Positions 1-7,177 of a stretch of 39,378 bases of DNA are shown in pieces. Source of the DNA: Oligoflexia bacterium (GTDB lineage: Bacteria; Bdellovibrionota; UBA1018); assembly GCA_014376785.1 (NCBI GenBank), contig JACMQW010000008.1:1-39378 (forward strand), in the 5' to 3' direction. Each line of letters starts with the position of its first letter. The first letter of the stretch is position 1. The notes under the pieces were generated by a model. The model saw only the letters and a list, made by a program, of their open reading frames with translations. It made no database searches and had not been told where the DNA came from. The position numbers were made by a program, and so were the translations under genes.

Positions 1-2
1 AA

Positions 3-188
3 AAAGGAACGAAGATTCCGGCGACCGAATGGGTTGGAAAACTCGAGCAGCTCGCCTTCACAAAAGGTCTGCTGCTGTTGTCCTGCGGAAAGTCGACGAT
101 TCGGCTCGCTCCTCCGCTCGTCATCGGGAAGCATGAAATTTCGATTTGCCTAAAAATTCTCGAGGAATGCCTCCAGGAACTCGGATAG
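3..188 (+). CDS. Class III PLP aminotransferase, C-terminal fragment (partial)
   Basis: The frame is open from the left edge of the window to a TAG at 186-188 and gives about 61 residues. The stretch GLLLLSCGKSTIRLAPP followed by a closing amphipathic helix (ILEECLQELG) is characteristic of the C-terminus of the 4-aminobutyrate/acetylornithine class III aminotransferases. The catalytic lysine and PLP site lie upstream, outside the window, so the substrate cannot be assigned. It ends 6 bp before the CoA-transferase alpha gene on the same strand, which suggests one operon: the amino group is removed here and the resulting acid is handled as a CoA thioester. Confidence 0.75.
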   Translation, partial: KGTKIPATEWVGKLEQLAFTKGLLLLSCGKSTIRLAPPLVIGKHEISICLKILEECLQELG

Positions 189-194
189 GTCGTC

Positions 195-1133
195 ATGCGG
201 AGAGAACAGAACGCAAAAACGAGGTCAGATAAGCTCTGTTCGATGAACGAGGCGATTAGCGAAAGCGTTTCTTCGGGGAATAGCATTCTGATCGATGGGT
301 TTACGCACCTGATCTGCTTTGCGGCCGGACATGAAATCATCCGCCAGGGAATAAAAGATCTGACCGCGATTCGCCTGACGCCGGACCTCGTTTACGACCA
401 GCTGATCGAAGCCGACTGCGTGAAGAAAATGATCTTTAGCTGGGCGGGGAACCCGGGCGTCGGAAGTCTGCACGCCTTAAGGAGAAGGTCGGAAAAAGCT
501 TCGGTTTCGCGCATCGAACTTGAAGAGTATTCGCATTTCGGAATGGTGGCGCGGCTGCTTGCCGGAAGTTCCGGTCTGCCGTTCTGGCCGCTCAAAAACT
601 ACCGAGGGACGAACATCGCGGACGCTAATCCCCTGATTAAAAAAATTGAGTGTCCTTATACGGGAGAAGAAATCGCGACCGTTCCGGCGATTCATCCCGA
701 CGTCGCGGTTCTCCACTGCCAACGCGCGGATCGCCTGGGTAACGCCCAAGTCTGGGGACTCATGGGAACCCAGAAAGAAACCGCCTTCGCCTCGAAGCGG
801 GTGATCGTAGTGGCCGAAGAAATCGTGGACACTTCCGTGCTGCGCGCCGACCCGAACCGAACCCTGATTCCCTCGATCGTCGTGGACCATGTGGTGCATG
901 AACCGTGGGGTGCCCATCCCAGTTACGTTCAGGGTTTCTACGACCGCGATAATGATTTTTACGTCGCTTGGGAAGACATCTCTAAAAATCCGGAGACCTA
1001 TCAAGCGTATTTGAGTGAGTTCGTTCACGGAGTAGCGGACCGCAAAGCCTACATCCAGAAAATGGGCGCGCCGACTTTTACGCGTCTCACGGCGAAAGCG
1101 CGAATGTCGGCGGGGGTGAACTATGGCTATTGA
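195..1133 (+). CDS. CoA-transferase family I, alpha subunit (glutaconate CoA-transferase GctA-like)
   Basis: A 312-residue protein with the family I CoA-transferase alpha fold: a glycine-rich start (ILIDGFTH), the GNPGVGSLHALRRR segment, and a C-terminal part typical of GctA (EEIVDTSVLRADPNRT, then EPWGAHPSYVQGFYDRDN). Length agrees with GctA (about 320 aa). Family knowledge: alpha and beta subunits together move CoA from acetyl-CoA or succinyl-CoA to a carboxylate; the alpha subunit shapes the CoA and acid pocket. IpdA of steroid-ring degradation is a more distant alternative. It follows the aminotransferase and overlaps the beta-subunit gene by 11 bp. ATG 195 is chosen because it follows the aminotransferase stop closely; the ribosome site is weak, and ATG 243 is an alternative start. 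Confidence 0.85.
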   Translation: MRREQNAKTRSDKLCSMNEAISESVSSGNSILIDGFTHLICFAAGHEIIRQGIKDLTAIRLTPDLVYDQLIEADCVKKMIFSWAGNPGVGSLHALRRRSEKASVSRIELEEYSHFGMVARLLAGSSGLPFWPLKNYRGTNIADANPLIKKIECPYTGEEIATVPAIHPDVAVLHCQRADRLGNAQVWGLMGTQKETAFASKRVIVVAEEIVDTSVLRADPNRTLIPSIVVDHVVHEPWGAHPSYVQGFYDRDNDFYVAWEDISKNPETYQAYLSEFVHGVADRKAYIQKMGAPTFTRLTAKARMSAGVNYGY

Positions 1134-1974
1134 TCAGGCTTCTGAAAAGCCGGAAGAAAAGTCTAGCGGGATGTCGAACGAAACACACACGCCTTCAGAA
1201 ATGATGGTCGTTCGCGCCGCCGAGGAACTCCACGATCATGACGTGGTGTTCGTCGGTATCGGACTGCCGAATCTGGCGTGTAACCTCGCGCGTGCAAGCC
1301 ATGCCCCCGATCTCTTCATGATCTACGAATCCGGCGCGGTCGGCGCCATTCCCGAGCGCCTTCCCGTTTCGATCGGTGATCCAGCCCTAGTGACGGATTC
1401 GCTTTCGATCGCAAGTCAGGCAGATATTTTTCAGAATTACCTCCAAAACGGTTTAATCGAAGTCGGTTTTCTAGGCGGTGCGCAAATCGACCGTTATGGA
1501 AATATCAACACAACCGTCATCGGTGATTATGAAAACCCGAAGGTGAGGCTCCCAGGCAGTGGGGGGGCTTGCGAGATTGCGGTCCATGCAAAGCGAGTGT
1601 TGATCGTCATGCGGATGTCTCCGAAAACTTTCGTCGAGAAATGTGATTTCGTCACCAGCCCGGGTTCGCGGTTTGAATCAAAACGACCGAGCTTAGATCT
1701 GGGTAAAAATCGGGAAGAACTCGGTCTCCCGGGCGGCGGCCCGACCACCGTGATCACCGACGTCGGAGTTTGCGAATTTTTAAATACTCCCGGTTCGCTC
1801 GGAAAAGAAATGGTGCTCACCGAAATTTTCGATGGGGTCGAAGTTTCCGACGTTCTCGCGAAATGCGGATGGGAACTTCAGATCGCACCGAATTTGAAAA
1901 AAATTCCGGCGCCGAAAGCGGAGACACTTAGTTTGATTCGCGACCGTTTAGATCCGCAGAAGCTTTTTCTTTAG
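1123..1974 (+). CDS. CoA-transferase family I, beta subunit (glutaconate CoA-transferase GctB-like)
   Basis: A 283-residue partner of the preceding gene. The motif IYESGAVGA contains Glu69, which matches the catalytic glutamate that forms the glutamyl-CoA thioester in this family. The later segments GGAQIDRYGNINTTVIGDY and GSGGACEIA, and FVTSPGSR, are typical of the beta subunit. The start at 1123 overlaps the alpha gene by 11 bp and has a purine-rich site (CGGGGG) 8 bp upstream; the first 27 residues are hydrophilic and not typical of the family, so ATG 1171 or 1201 may be the real start. The 3' end runs 47 bp into the convergent metallo-hydrolase gene. The substrate (glutaconate, glutarate, 5-hydroxyvalerate or a ketoacid) cannot be decided from sequence. 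Confidence 0.87.
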   Translation: MAIDQASEKPEEKSSGMSNETHTPSEMMVVRAAEELHDHDVVFVGIGLPNLACNLARASHAPDLFMIYESGAVGAIPERLPVSIGDPALVTDSLSIASQADIFQNYLQNGLIEVGFLGGAQIDRYGNINTTVIGDYENPKVRLPGSGGACEIAVHAKRVLIVMRMSPKTFVEKCDFVTSPGSRFESKRPSLDLGKNREELGLPGGGPTTVITDVGVCEFLNTPGSLGKEMVLTEIFDGVEVSDVLAKCGWELQIAPNLKKIPAPKAETLSLIRDRLDPQKLFL

Positions 1975-2941
1975 CGCGTTCTTTTAGGACCCGGTAGGCA
2001 AGTCCTTGCGCATTTAAGTCGAGATCGACTTCGAGGATTTTTTTCGTCGCTCCATCATAGGCGAGGCCCGAAGCAGCCGCATGGGCTCGCATGTTCTCTT
2101 CGCCGTGCTTTAAGCAAAAGTCCTGTAAAGCCTCGCCGTCAATCGGCAGAGAGACGGCGTCTTGCAGGATCTTCTCACTCCGGTCGATTCCAAGTAGGAG
2201 TTGTTCTTTCCCGGCCTCTAAGTCAGTCACGGAACCAAAATGCGTGAGCAATGCTTCTGTGGCGCCAGATGCAAAAATTTTCCGAATGCTCGCCCGTGCC
2301 TCGTCTGCGTCGAAGTCAGTCGGGCTCGTGGAGGGAAAAATGAAGAGGCCGTTTGTCTGAAGATCTGGATAGGCGATGCCGAATGCGTCGCCGGTAAAGA
2401 TCGCAGATTCTTCCCGGTGTTCCTGGCCGGGTTCGCGCGGAGATTCATAGAGGATGCAGAAATGGTGATTTGCGTGGCCCCGAGTGTGGATAAAGCGGAG
2501 CATCCCATCCCCGAAGGGCAAACTCTCATCATCTTCTAGAGACCGGACTCGCGAAGTGGGAATCGGCTCGATCACGCCGTACAATTCCGAGAATTTTTCT
2601 TCGCCGTAGACTTGTTTTGCACTGGTGATGAGTTTGCCTGGATCGATCAGGTGCGGAGCAGCTCTTGGATGGGCAAGGACGGTCGCGTTCGGACACCTCT
2701 TTAAGAGGGCCGAAGTCCCTCCCGCGTGGTCTAAGTGCACATGCGTGATGATGATGAATTCGACGTCACTCGGAGTGAGCCCTGAATTCGCAAGCTCCGC
2801 CATCAGAAGCGGAATGGAGTGCGAAGTGTTGTTATCGACGAAAAGCGCTTTTCCCCGATTCACCGCGAGGTACGCGCCCGCATATCGGGGTAAGTGGTAG
2901 TCACAGTCGATGAGGGAGACGCCGGACATGCGAGGTTGCAT
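1928..2941 (-). CDS. Metallo-beta-lactamase-fold hydrolase
   Basis: A 337-residue MBL-fold protein with the full metal site: THVHLDH (His67, His69, Asp71, His72), a later His in HTRGHANHH, the bridging Asp in FTGDAFG, and a last His in LLTHFGS. No signal peptide is present, so it should be cytoplasmic. Family members include glyoxalase II, quorum-lactonase and thioester hydrolases; the C-terminal 80 residues are helical and may form the substrate lid. It is convergent with the CoA-transferase genes and overlaps the beta subunit by 47 bp, so it is not in their operon. Acyl-CoA or lactone hydrolysis would suit the context but is inference. ATG 2941 is the first start; Met5 is equally possible. 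Confidence 0.85.
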   Translation of the reverse strand: MQPRMSGVSLIDCDYHLPRYAGAYLAVNRGKALFVDNNTSHSIPLLMAELANSGLTPSDVEFIIITHVHLDHAGGTSALLKRCPNATVLAHPRAAPHLIDPGKLITSAKQVYGEEKFSELYGVIEPIPTSRVRSLEDDESLPFGDGMLRFIHTRGHANHHFCILYESPREPGQEHREESAIFTGDAFGIAYPDLQTNGLFIFPSTSPTDFDADEARASIRKIFASGATEALLTHFGSVTDLEAGKEQLLLGIDRSEKILQDAVSLPIDGEALQDFCLKHGEENMRAHAAASGLAYDGATKKILEVDLDLNAQGLAYRVLKERAKEKASADLNGRESN

Positions 2942-2979
2942 CTCTGAGAGTGTCGCTCTCTCTCCTTAAATCAGAAACG

Positions 2980-3011
2980 AAAAAAGGCCGAACCCAAGGG
3001 GTCCGGCCTTT
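2980..3011 (-). terminator. Rho-independent terminator of the minus-strand lipoprotein gene
   Basis: On the minus strand a GC-rich hairpin (arms AAAGGCCGGACCC and GGTTCGGCCTTT, with one G-U pair) is followed by a run of six T (complement of 2980-2985). It lies 20 bp after the stop of the lipoprotein gene and separates it from the metallo-hydrolase gene. Confidence 0.85.
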
Positions 3012-3031
3012 CAAATTAATACGAATGCTTC

Positions 3032-3559
3032 TTACTGATGTTTGAAAGAAACGCCTTGGCCAGCGTTCAATCCGAAGTCTTTCACGTCATTTTCAGTGGG
3101 TTGAACCAAATACGGGCCGGAGTGACCGTCGGTTGCATCCACATCGAAGGAGTAACCTTCGTCAGACAGTGCAAAAGGAATGTACCAAGAAATCACAGCG
3201 TCGTGCTTGAGCTTGAGAACCGAAACTCCGCCGATGAGTTGGACCGAAGTTTCCGTGAAGGAGTAATCAGATGCGTCTTTTTCGGTGGTGCAGGTGTTGT
3301 CAGAGAAGTTGCGGTAACGAACCGATGCGGTGCCGTCTGCGTTCAGAGTCACATCGCCCGTGGAGTAAACGTCGGTCAGGACGCCAGTGAGGGTCGCGCC
3401 GTTTTTGAAGCAACGGGTGCTGACGTAAGTTCCGTGCTGGATCTCTTGCTGTTTGAAAGATTCAGAACGAGCGACGTCTTCGTTGTCGTTGCATCCGAAT
3501 GCCGCGAAAGAGAGGGTTGCGATCGTGAGGGACATGAGGAGGGCTTTGGTCGTTTTCAT
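3032..3559 (-). CDS. Putative lipoprotein of unknown function
   Basis: From ATG 3559 the product is 175 residues and begins with a clear lipoprotein signal: Lys at positions 2 and 5, a hydrophobic core, and AAFGC with Cys23 as the lipidation site, followed by an acidic NDNED stretch. An upstream in-frame ATG at 3604 would place 15 polar residues before the signal peptide and is therefore rejected as the start. The mature part contains two further cysteines (in TRCFKNG and DNTCTTE) that could form a disulfide, and it is rich in Thr, Ser and Asp with alternating hydrophobics, which suggests a beta-sheet domain. I do not recognise the family. It is monocistronic, with its own terminator. Confidence 0.8.
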   Translation of the reverse strand: MKTTKALLMSLTIATLSFAAFGCNDNEDVARSESFKQQEIQHGTYVSTRCFKNGATLTGVLTDVYSTGDVTLNADGTASVRYRNFSDNTCTTEKDASDYSFTETSVQLIGGVSVLKLKHDAVISWYIPFALSDEGYSFDVDATDGHSGPYLVQPTENDVKDFGLNAGQGVSFKHQ

Positions 3560-3848
3560 GAGGGAGTTTCCGGTGCTTCGTAAGGTGTTTAGGGTGGGGC
3601 ACATCTCCGTGCCTGATGATCACTTGGATAATTGAAACTTTAGCAACAGCTGTGCCGGGCAAAATGTCCGCCAAAACTCGGGCTGTAGCGAAATGCACGG
3701 CTTGAGTCTGTTTGCCCCAAAGTGCAGGGTTCTGATTTCAAGATCCAAGAGTATCGGTGACCGGCGAAGTGGGTTGCCGGTAATTATTAAGGTCTAACCG
3801 CATTACGGGCTTTACCCTCTCAGATCTAAGCCTCCTTTGATTTGACGA

Positions 3849-4931
3849 ATGCCTAAAGTTTTCCTGAACGCCATCCGATGGATAAAGGTGAGATTAGTTC
3901 GATTATTTCTAACCACTCTCTTAGGCCTGCCCATCGTTTGTGCCGCATTTGCTGCGAGCACCGATAAAACGCCGGTCGACCTCCGCAAATTCAAAGTCAT
4001 TCAAGCGATGGAAACCCTCTCGCAGATCGCGTCGTCTGAAAGAATGCGTTCTCTTTATCCCGGGACGTCTTTATACGGGCCTGGAGGGCGACTCGATATC
4101 CTCTTAAGTCTGAATCCGAGCGTGGCAGATCCTGATTTTATTTTTCCCGGACAGGCTTTTTTGTTCGTAAACGATTCGAATCCAGCTAATCGCTCGATCG
4201 CAAGCCACGAACCTGCGAGCCAGCAGTCCGATATCGCAAACCCGACTTTCGGGCCGGAGATTACCCAAACCCCTGAAAACATTTACTTTTCTTGGCTAAA
4301 GGTAGACCCAACCGTTGGATTTTACCGATTGGAAGTCACAGACACTTTCACGGGAGTGACGGGAACGTTGGTCTCTAAGCTCTCTCCGGGACTCCATTTA
4401 AATTGGCGCCCTGAATTAGGAGATGGCCTTCATCTCGGACTCGGTTTGGACTTTACCTCTCTTACTTGGCAGGTTCCGCCGAATCGGGCTCTGTCTAACA
4501 GCCGACTCTCTGTTTTTGGCTTCCATGCCGAAGTGGGCCAATCTCTCTTCAGGGGTGGCGAACTCAGTTTAAAGGTCGGAAATTCCGAGCAGGTCTTCCT
4601 GCGTTCCGTCAGCTCCACTGAGTTGGCGGTGGAGAAAGTGCCTCTGATGTATGCAGGGCCGGAGTTTCGTTACTCTTTCTTAAGTCGCGGTCCTTTCGAA
4701 GCTAGCGCGACCCTCGGAGCCGGCATCACATTTTCTGGCCAAAATGGCACAACGGAAATCAAACGCGGACATTACTACCGAAGCGGCCTGGGCTTTTCAC
4801 AAGCCCTCATGCAAGGTGTCATGACGGGCGGACTCGAATTTCAAAGGCACGTCTTCAGCACCTCTTTTTCTGAGAATGCTTTCGAAGAGCTCAAGCTGAG
4901 TTTTGGGTATTCTTTTTCCATTGGCAGGTAG
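3849..4931 (+). CDS. Outer-membrane beta-barrel protein with LysM-like N-terminal segment
   Basis: A 360-residue exported protein. Residues 1-37 form a signal peptide with several Arg/Lys and a core ending in AAFAAS. Residues about 55-105 read like a LysM domain (LYGPGGRLDILLSLNP, then DPDFIFPGQAFLFV), a fold that binds peptidoglycan. From about residue 145 the sequence shows alternating polar and hydrophobic residues with many Gly and aromatics, and ends in a strand (ELKLSFGYSFSIG), as outer-membrane barrels do. The likely role is a barrel anchored to the cell wall, but no specific family is recognised. The start ATG has a poor ribosome site. A hairpin (ACCGGC/GCCGGT) lies about 70 bp upstream. 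Confidence 0.7.
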   Translation: MPKVFLNAIRWIKVRLVRLFLTTLLGLPIVCAAFAASTDKTPVDLRKFKVIQAMETLSQIASSERMRSLYPGTSLYGPGGRLDILLSLNPSVADPDFIFPGQAFLFVNDSNPANRSIASHEPASQQSDIANPTFGPEITQTPENIYFSWLKVDPTVGFYRLEVTDTFTGVTGTLVSKLSPGLHLNWRPELGDGLHLGLGLDFTSLTWQVPPNRALSNSRLSVFGFHAEVGQSLFRGGELSLKVGNSEQVFLRSVSSTELAVEKVPLMYAGPEFRYSFLSRGPFEASATLGAGITFSGQNGTTEIKRGHYYRSGLGFSQALMQGVMTGGLEFQRHVFSTSFSENAFEELKLSFGYSFSIGR

Positions 4932-5119
4932 GGCTATCGCGCTTAGTGGAAACTAAGAAGCCCCCGAAATCGCACTGAAAAAGTTCTTTTAACTCAACGC
5001 ATTATCTCTCAACTCCCCTTATAAAGGTCCTTTTCACTTTTGCGTTAATTCTGGAATCCGCTTTCCGGATACGTGCTATTAACGCGAAGCACAACCAAAA
5101 CCTTTTCAGAGGAGCTTCC

Positions 5120-5851
5120 ATGAAATCCCTTTTTACAGCACTCGCTTTGTCCCTTTTTTCGGCTTCTGCTTTCGCAGGAACTGTCTATGTCGACGCAAAT
5201 GATTTTGCATCCCTTCCAGACTGCGGCGGCGTCGTTCAAACCAAAATTGTAAACGGCCGCACCCAGCTGAACTTAGTTTTCAGCAACGTCGTGAACTGCT
5301 CGAATTTCGATATCCTTTCCGCTAACGGCGGATCGGTCTCTTACCCAAACCAAAAGCTTCAAGGACAAGAGCGCGCTCGCTCAGGATCTTTCACCATCCC
5401 TAGCTCCCTCATCGATTCCGGATCGAACATGCTTCGCGTGGTCATCCAATCGAATTCCAAAAAAACGTCGGATACCCTTTATGTCCGCGTGAAAAAAGAA
5501 ACTTCGAACACGGGATCAACTTCTACCTCTTCCCGTATCTCCATGACTTCGACCGACGTTCGTACGCTGAATTCTTGCGGCGGAGTGGTTCAAACGAAAG
5601 TTTCGAACGGCCAACTGAACGTGATTTTCCAAAACGTTTCGAACTGCTCGAACTTCGACATCGTGTCGGCTAACGGTGACCGCGTGAACTACCCAAACAT
5701 GAAGCTCGGTGGAAACGAAGGCTCACGCTCCGGTTCATTCACCCTTCCTAAGAAAGTCATCGATTTCGGCGGTAACCGCGTGAACGTTCTCCTTAAGTCG
5801 AACTCCGGAAAGACTTCGGAACTCATCTCGATCCGTTTCATCGCTCTCTAA
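5120..5851 (+). CDS. Secreted protein with two tandem copies of a Cys-pair domain
   Basis: A 243-residue protein with a signal peptide ending at AFA (residue 19). The mature part is two homologous domains of about 100 residues, offset by 118: each has CGGVVQTK, then NCSNFDI, then SANG, a YPN-KL segment, RSGSFT(I/L)P and a closing strand (residues about 22-125 and 140-243). The cysteines (35 and 153, each with a partner in NCSNFD) probably form one disulfide per domain. A Ser/Thr-rich linker (residues about 126-140) separates them. The fold looks all-beta and Ig-like. Function is unknown; a surface or periplasmic binding role is inference. A good ribosome site (AGAGGAG) precedes ATG, and a long terminator follows, so the gene is a single unit. 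Confidence 0.85.
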   Translation: MKSLFTALALSLFSASAFAGTVYVDANDFASLPDCGGVVQTKIVNGRTQLNLVFSNVVNCSNFDILSANGGSVSYPNQKLQGQERARSGSFTIPSSLIDSGSNMLRVVIQSNSKKTSDTLYVRVKKETSNTGSTSTSSRISMTSTDVRTLNSCGGVVQTKVSNGQLNVIFQNVSNCSNFDIVSANGDRVNYPNMKLGGNEGSRSGSFTLPKKVIDFGGNRVNVLLKSNSGKTSELISIRFIAL

Positions 5852-5872
5852 TTTCAGATCAAACAAAATTCG

Positions 5873-5905
5873 AAGGGAGGGAGTCCGAGCCGGACTCCCT
5901 CCCTT
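5873..5905 (+). terminator. Strong hairpin terminator
   Basis: A perfect 15-bp inverted repeat (AAGGGAGGGAGTCCG and its complement) with a 3-nt loop starts 21 bp after the stop of the duplicated-domain protein gene. The T-tract after it is poor (CTGCTTTG), so termination may rely on stem stability. Confidence 0.75.
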
Positions 5906-5938
5906 CTGCTTTGCCGCATCTGCGCCGCCGTCGAAAAG

Positions 5939-5967
5939 TTGACGAGAATTCCAGAAGACACTAGTCT
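5939..5967 (+). promoter_or_regulatory. Candidate sigma-70 promoter of the metallopeptidase gene
   Basis: TTGACG (5939-5944) is followed after 17 bp by TAGTCT (5962-5967), about 55 bp before the metallopeptidase ATG and after the previous gene's terminator. The -35 is close to consensus, the -10 only moderate. Confidence 0.4.
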
Positions 5968-6021
5968 TACCCCATTACCAAAACCGATGATTTCTAATCA
6001 AAATCGCAATGGGGGGAAAAA

Positions 6022-6990
6022 ATGAAATTAACTGTTAAAACTGCTCTTTTTTCGATGGCTTTCGCAATGACTGCGACTGCTTTTTCTGGAATCGCGCTCG
6101 CTTGTTCTGAAAATGGTAAGGATGGATTCTTGCCGCCAAACCGCATGTATATCCCACCGCGTAAACTTGTGCTAGACGCACGGGGCAACCCAGTCGGCGG
6201 CGGAATCACTGAAGCCGAATTCAACGGCGTCATTTCTGCTGTGGATAAAGTTTACAATCCCATCGTGAAATCGATGGGCGGAAATCTCGTGTTCCACCGC
6301 AACTGGACCGACGGGACTGTTAACGCGTACGCAGATCGCCAAGATGGCAATTGGAACATCTCGATGTTCGGCGGACTCGCTCGCCACAAGTACACAACGG
6401 TTGATGGATTCCTCCTCGTGGTTTGCCATGAGCTGGGTCACCACATCGGTGGCGCACCTAAAATCGGTGGATCAGGAAACGAATGGGCATCCAATGAAGG
6501 CCAAGCCGATTACTTCTCGACTCTGAAATGCGCTCGCCGCGTGCTTCAGAACCAAGACAGCATTCGCCGCATGCGTTCTCTCGCTGCTCCAGACACTGTC
6601 TTGAAAGCTTGCCGTCACGATTTCCGCGATACGAACCAAGCCGCTCAGTGCGTGCGCAGTTCGATGGCCGGATTTGCTTTGGCTCAGCTTCTCGGCGATT
6701 TGGGCGGAAACGCGAACGTGAGTTTCGATACCCCAGATACTTCGAAAGTGACGCGGACGGATGATGAACATCCAGAAGCCCAGTGCCGTCTGGATACTTA
6801 TTTCGCAGGAGCAACTTGCGATAAGGATTTCATGACTGACGTGAGCGACACGGATCCGACGGTGGGCACCTGCTCCCAAGAAAAGCGTGATCCTTCCAGC
6901 TTCCGTCCTCGCTGCTGGTACGCACCCGCAGATGACAACGGTGGAAAGCGCGTGAACCCACGCACTCCATACCGCGGCCGGGTCATGTAA
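6022..6990 (+). CDS. Secreted zinc metallopeptidase (gluzincin type, HExxH)
   Basis: A 322-residue exported protein with a signal peptide (residues 1 to about 27, core ending GIALA) directly before Cys28. The zinc site is HELGHH (His136, Glu137, His140); the third ligand is probably Glu159 in NEGQADYF, an ExxxD arrangement typical of gluzincins. Several cysteines (for example in LKCARR, KACRHD, AQCVRS, EAQCR and ATCDKD) suggest a disulfide-stabilised extracellular enzyme. An insertion at about residues 235-320 is Cys- and Asp-rich. The specific peptidase family is not certain. The ribosome site (GGGGGGAAAA) is unusually strong, which points to high expression. The gene stands alone between a promoter and a terminator. 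Confidence 0.85.
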   Translation: MKLTVKTALFSMAFAMTATAFSGIALACSENGKDGFLPPNRMYIPPRKLVLDARGNPVGGGITEAEFNGVISAVDKVYNPIVKSMGGNLVFHRNWTDGTVNAYADRQDGNWNISMFGGLARHKYTTVDGFLLVVCHELGHHIGGAPKIGGSGNEWASNEGQADYFSTLKCARRVLQNQDSIRRMRSLAAPDTVLKACRHDFRDTNQAAQCVRSSMAGFALAQLLGDLGGNANVSFDTPDTSKVTRTDDEHPEAQCRLDTYFAGATCDKDFMTDVSDTDPTVGTCSQEKRDPSSFRPRCWYAPADDNGGKRVNPRTPYRGRVM

Positions 6991-7006
6991 TTTAAAGACA
7001 TCAGTC

Positions 7007-7051
7007 AAAAGCAAAACGCCGACGGTCTCTGACCGCCGGCGTTTTGCTTTT
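7007..7051 (+). terminator. Rho-independent terminator of the metallopeptidase gene
   Basis: A 21-bp inverted repeat with one mismatch (outer arms AAAAGCAAAACGCC and GGCGTTTTGCTTTT) and a TCT loop, ending in a short T-run, 16 bp after the stop codon. Confidence 0.85.
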
Positions 7052-7177
7052 GAAGGGAGAGCTTATTCCCCGTTCCTTTGTTCTCCGTCAGACCCTTGGC
7101 ATTCAGTTGGTCTAACATTCCACCGTTTTACGCGGGATATTTAGGTTAACGGAAGGAGGCACACTACTCTTAAAGGA

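Noticed and set aside
477-1028. 183-residue minus-strand frame within the CoA-transferase alpha gene
   Set aside because: It lies fully inside a gene with strong family motifs and has no recognisable domain.
3038-3583. 181-residue frame antisense to the lipoprotein gene
   Set aside because: The minus frame has a signal peptide, lipobox and a terminator; the plus frame has none of these.
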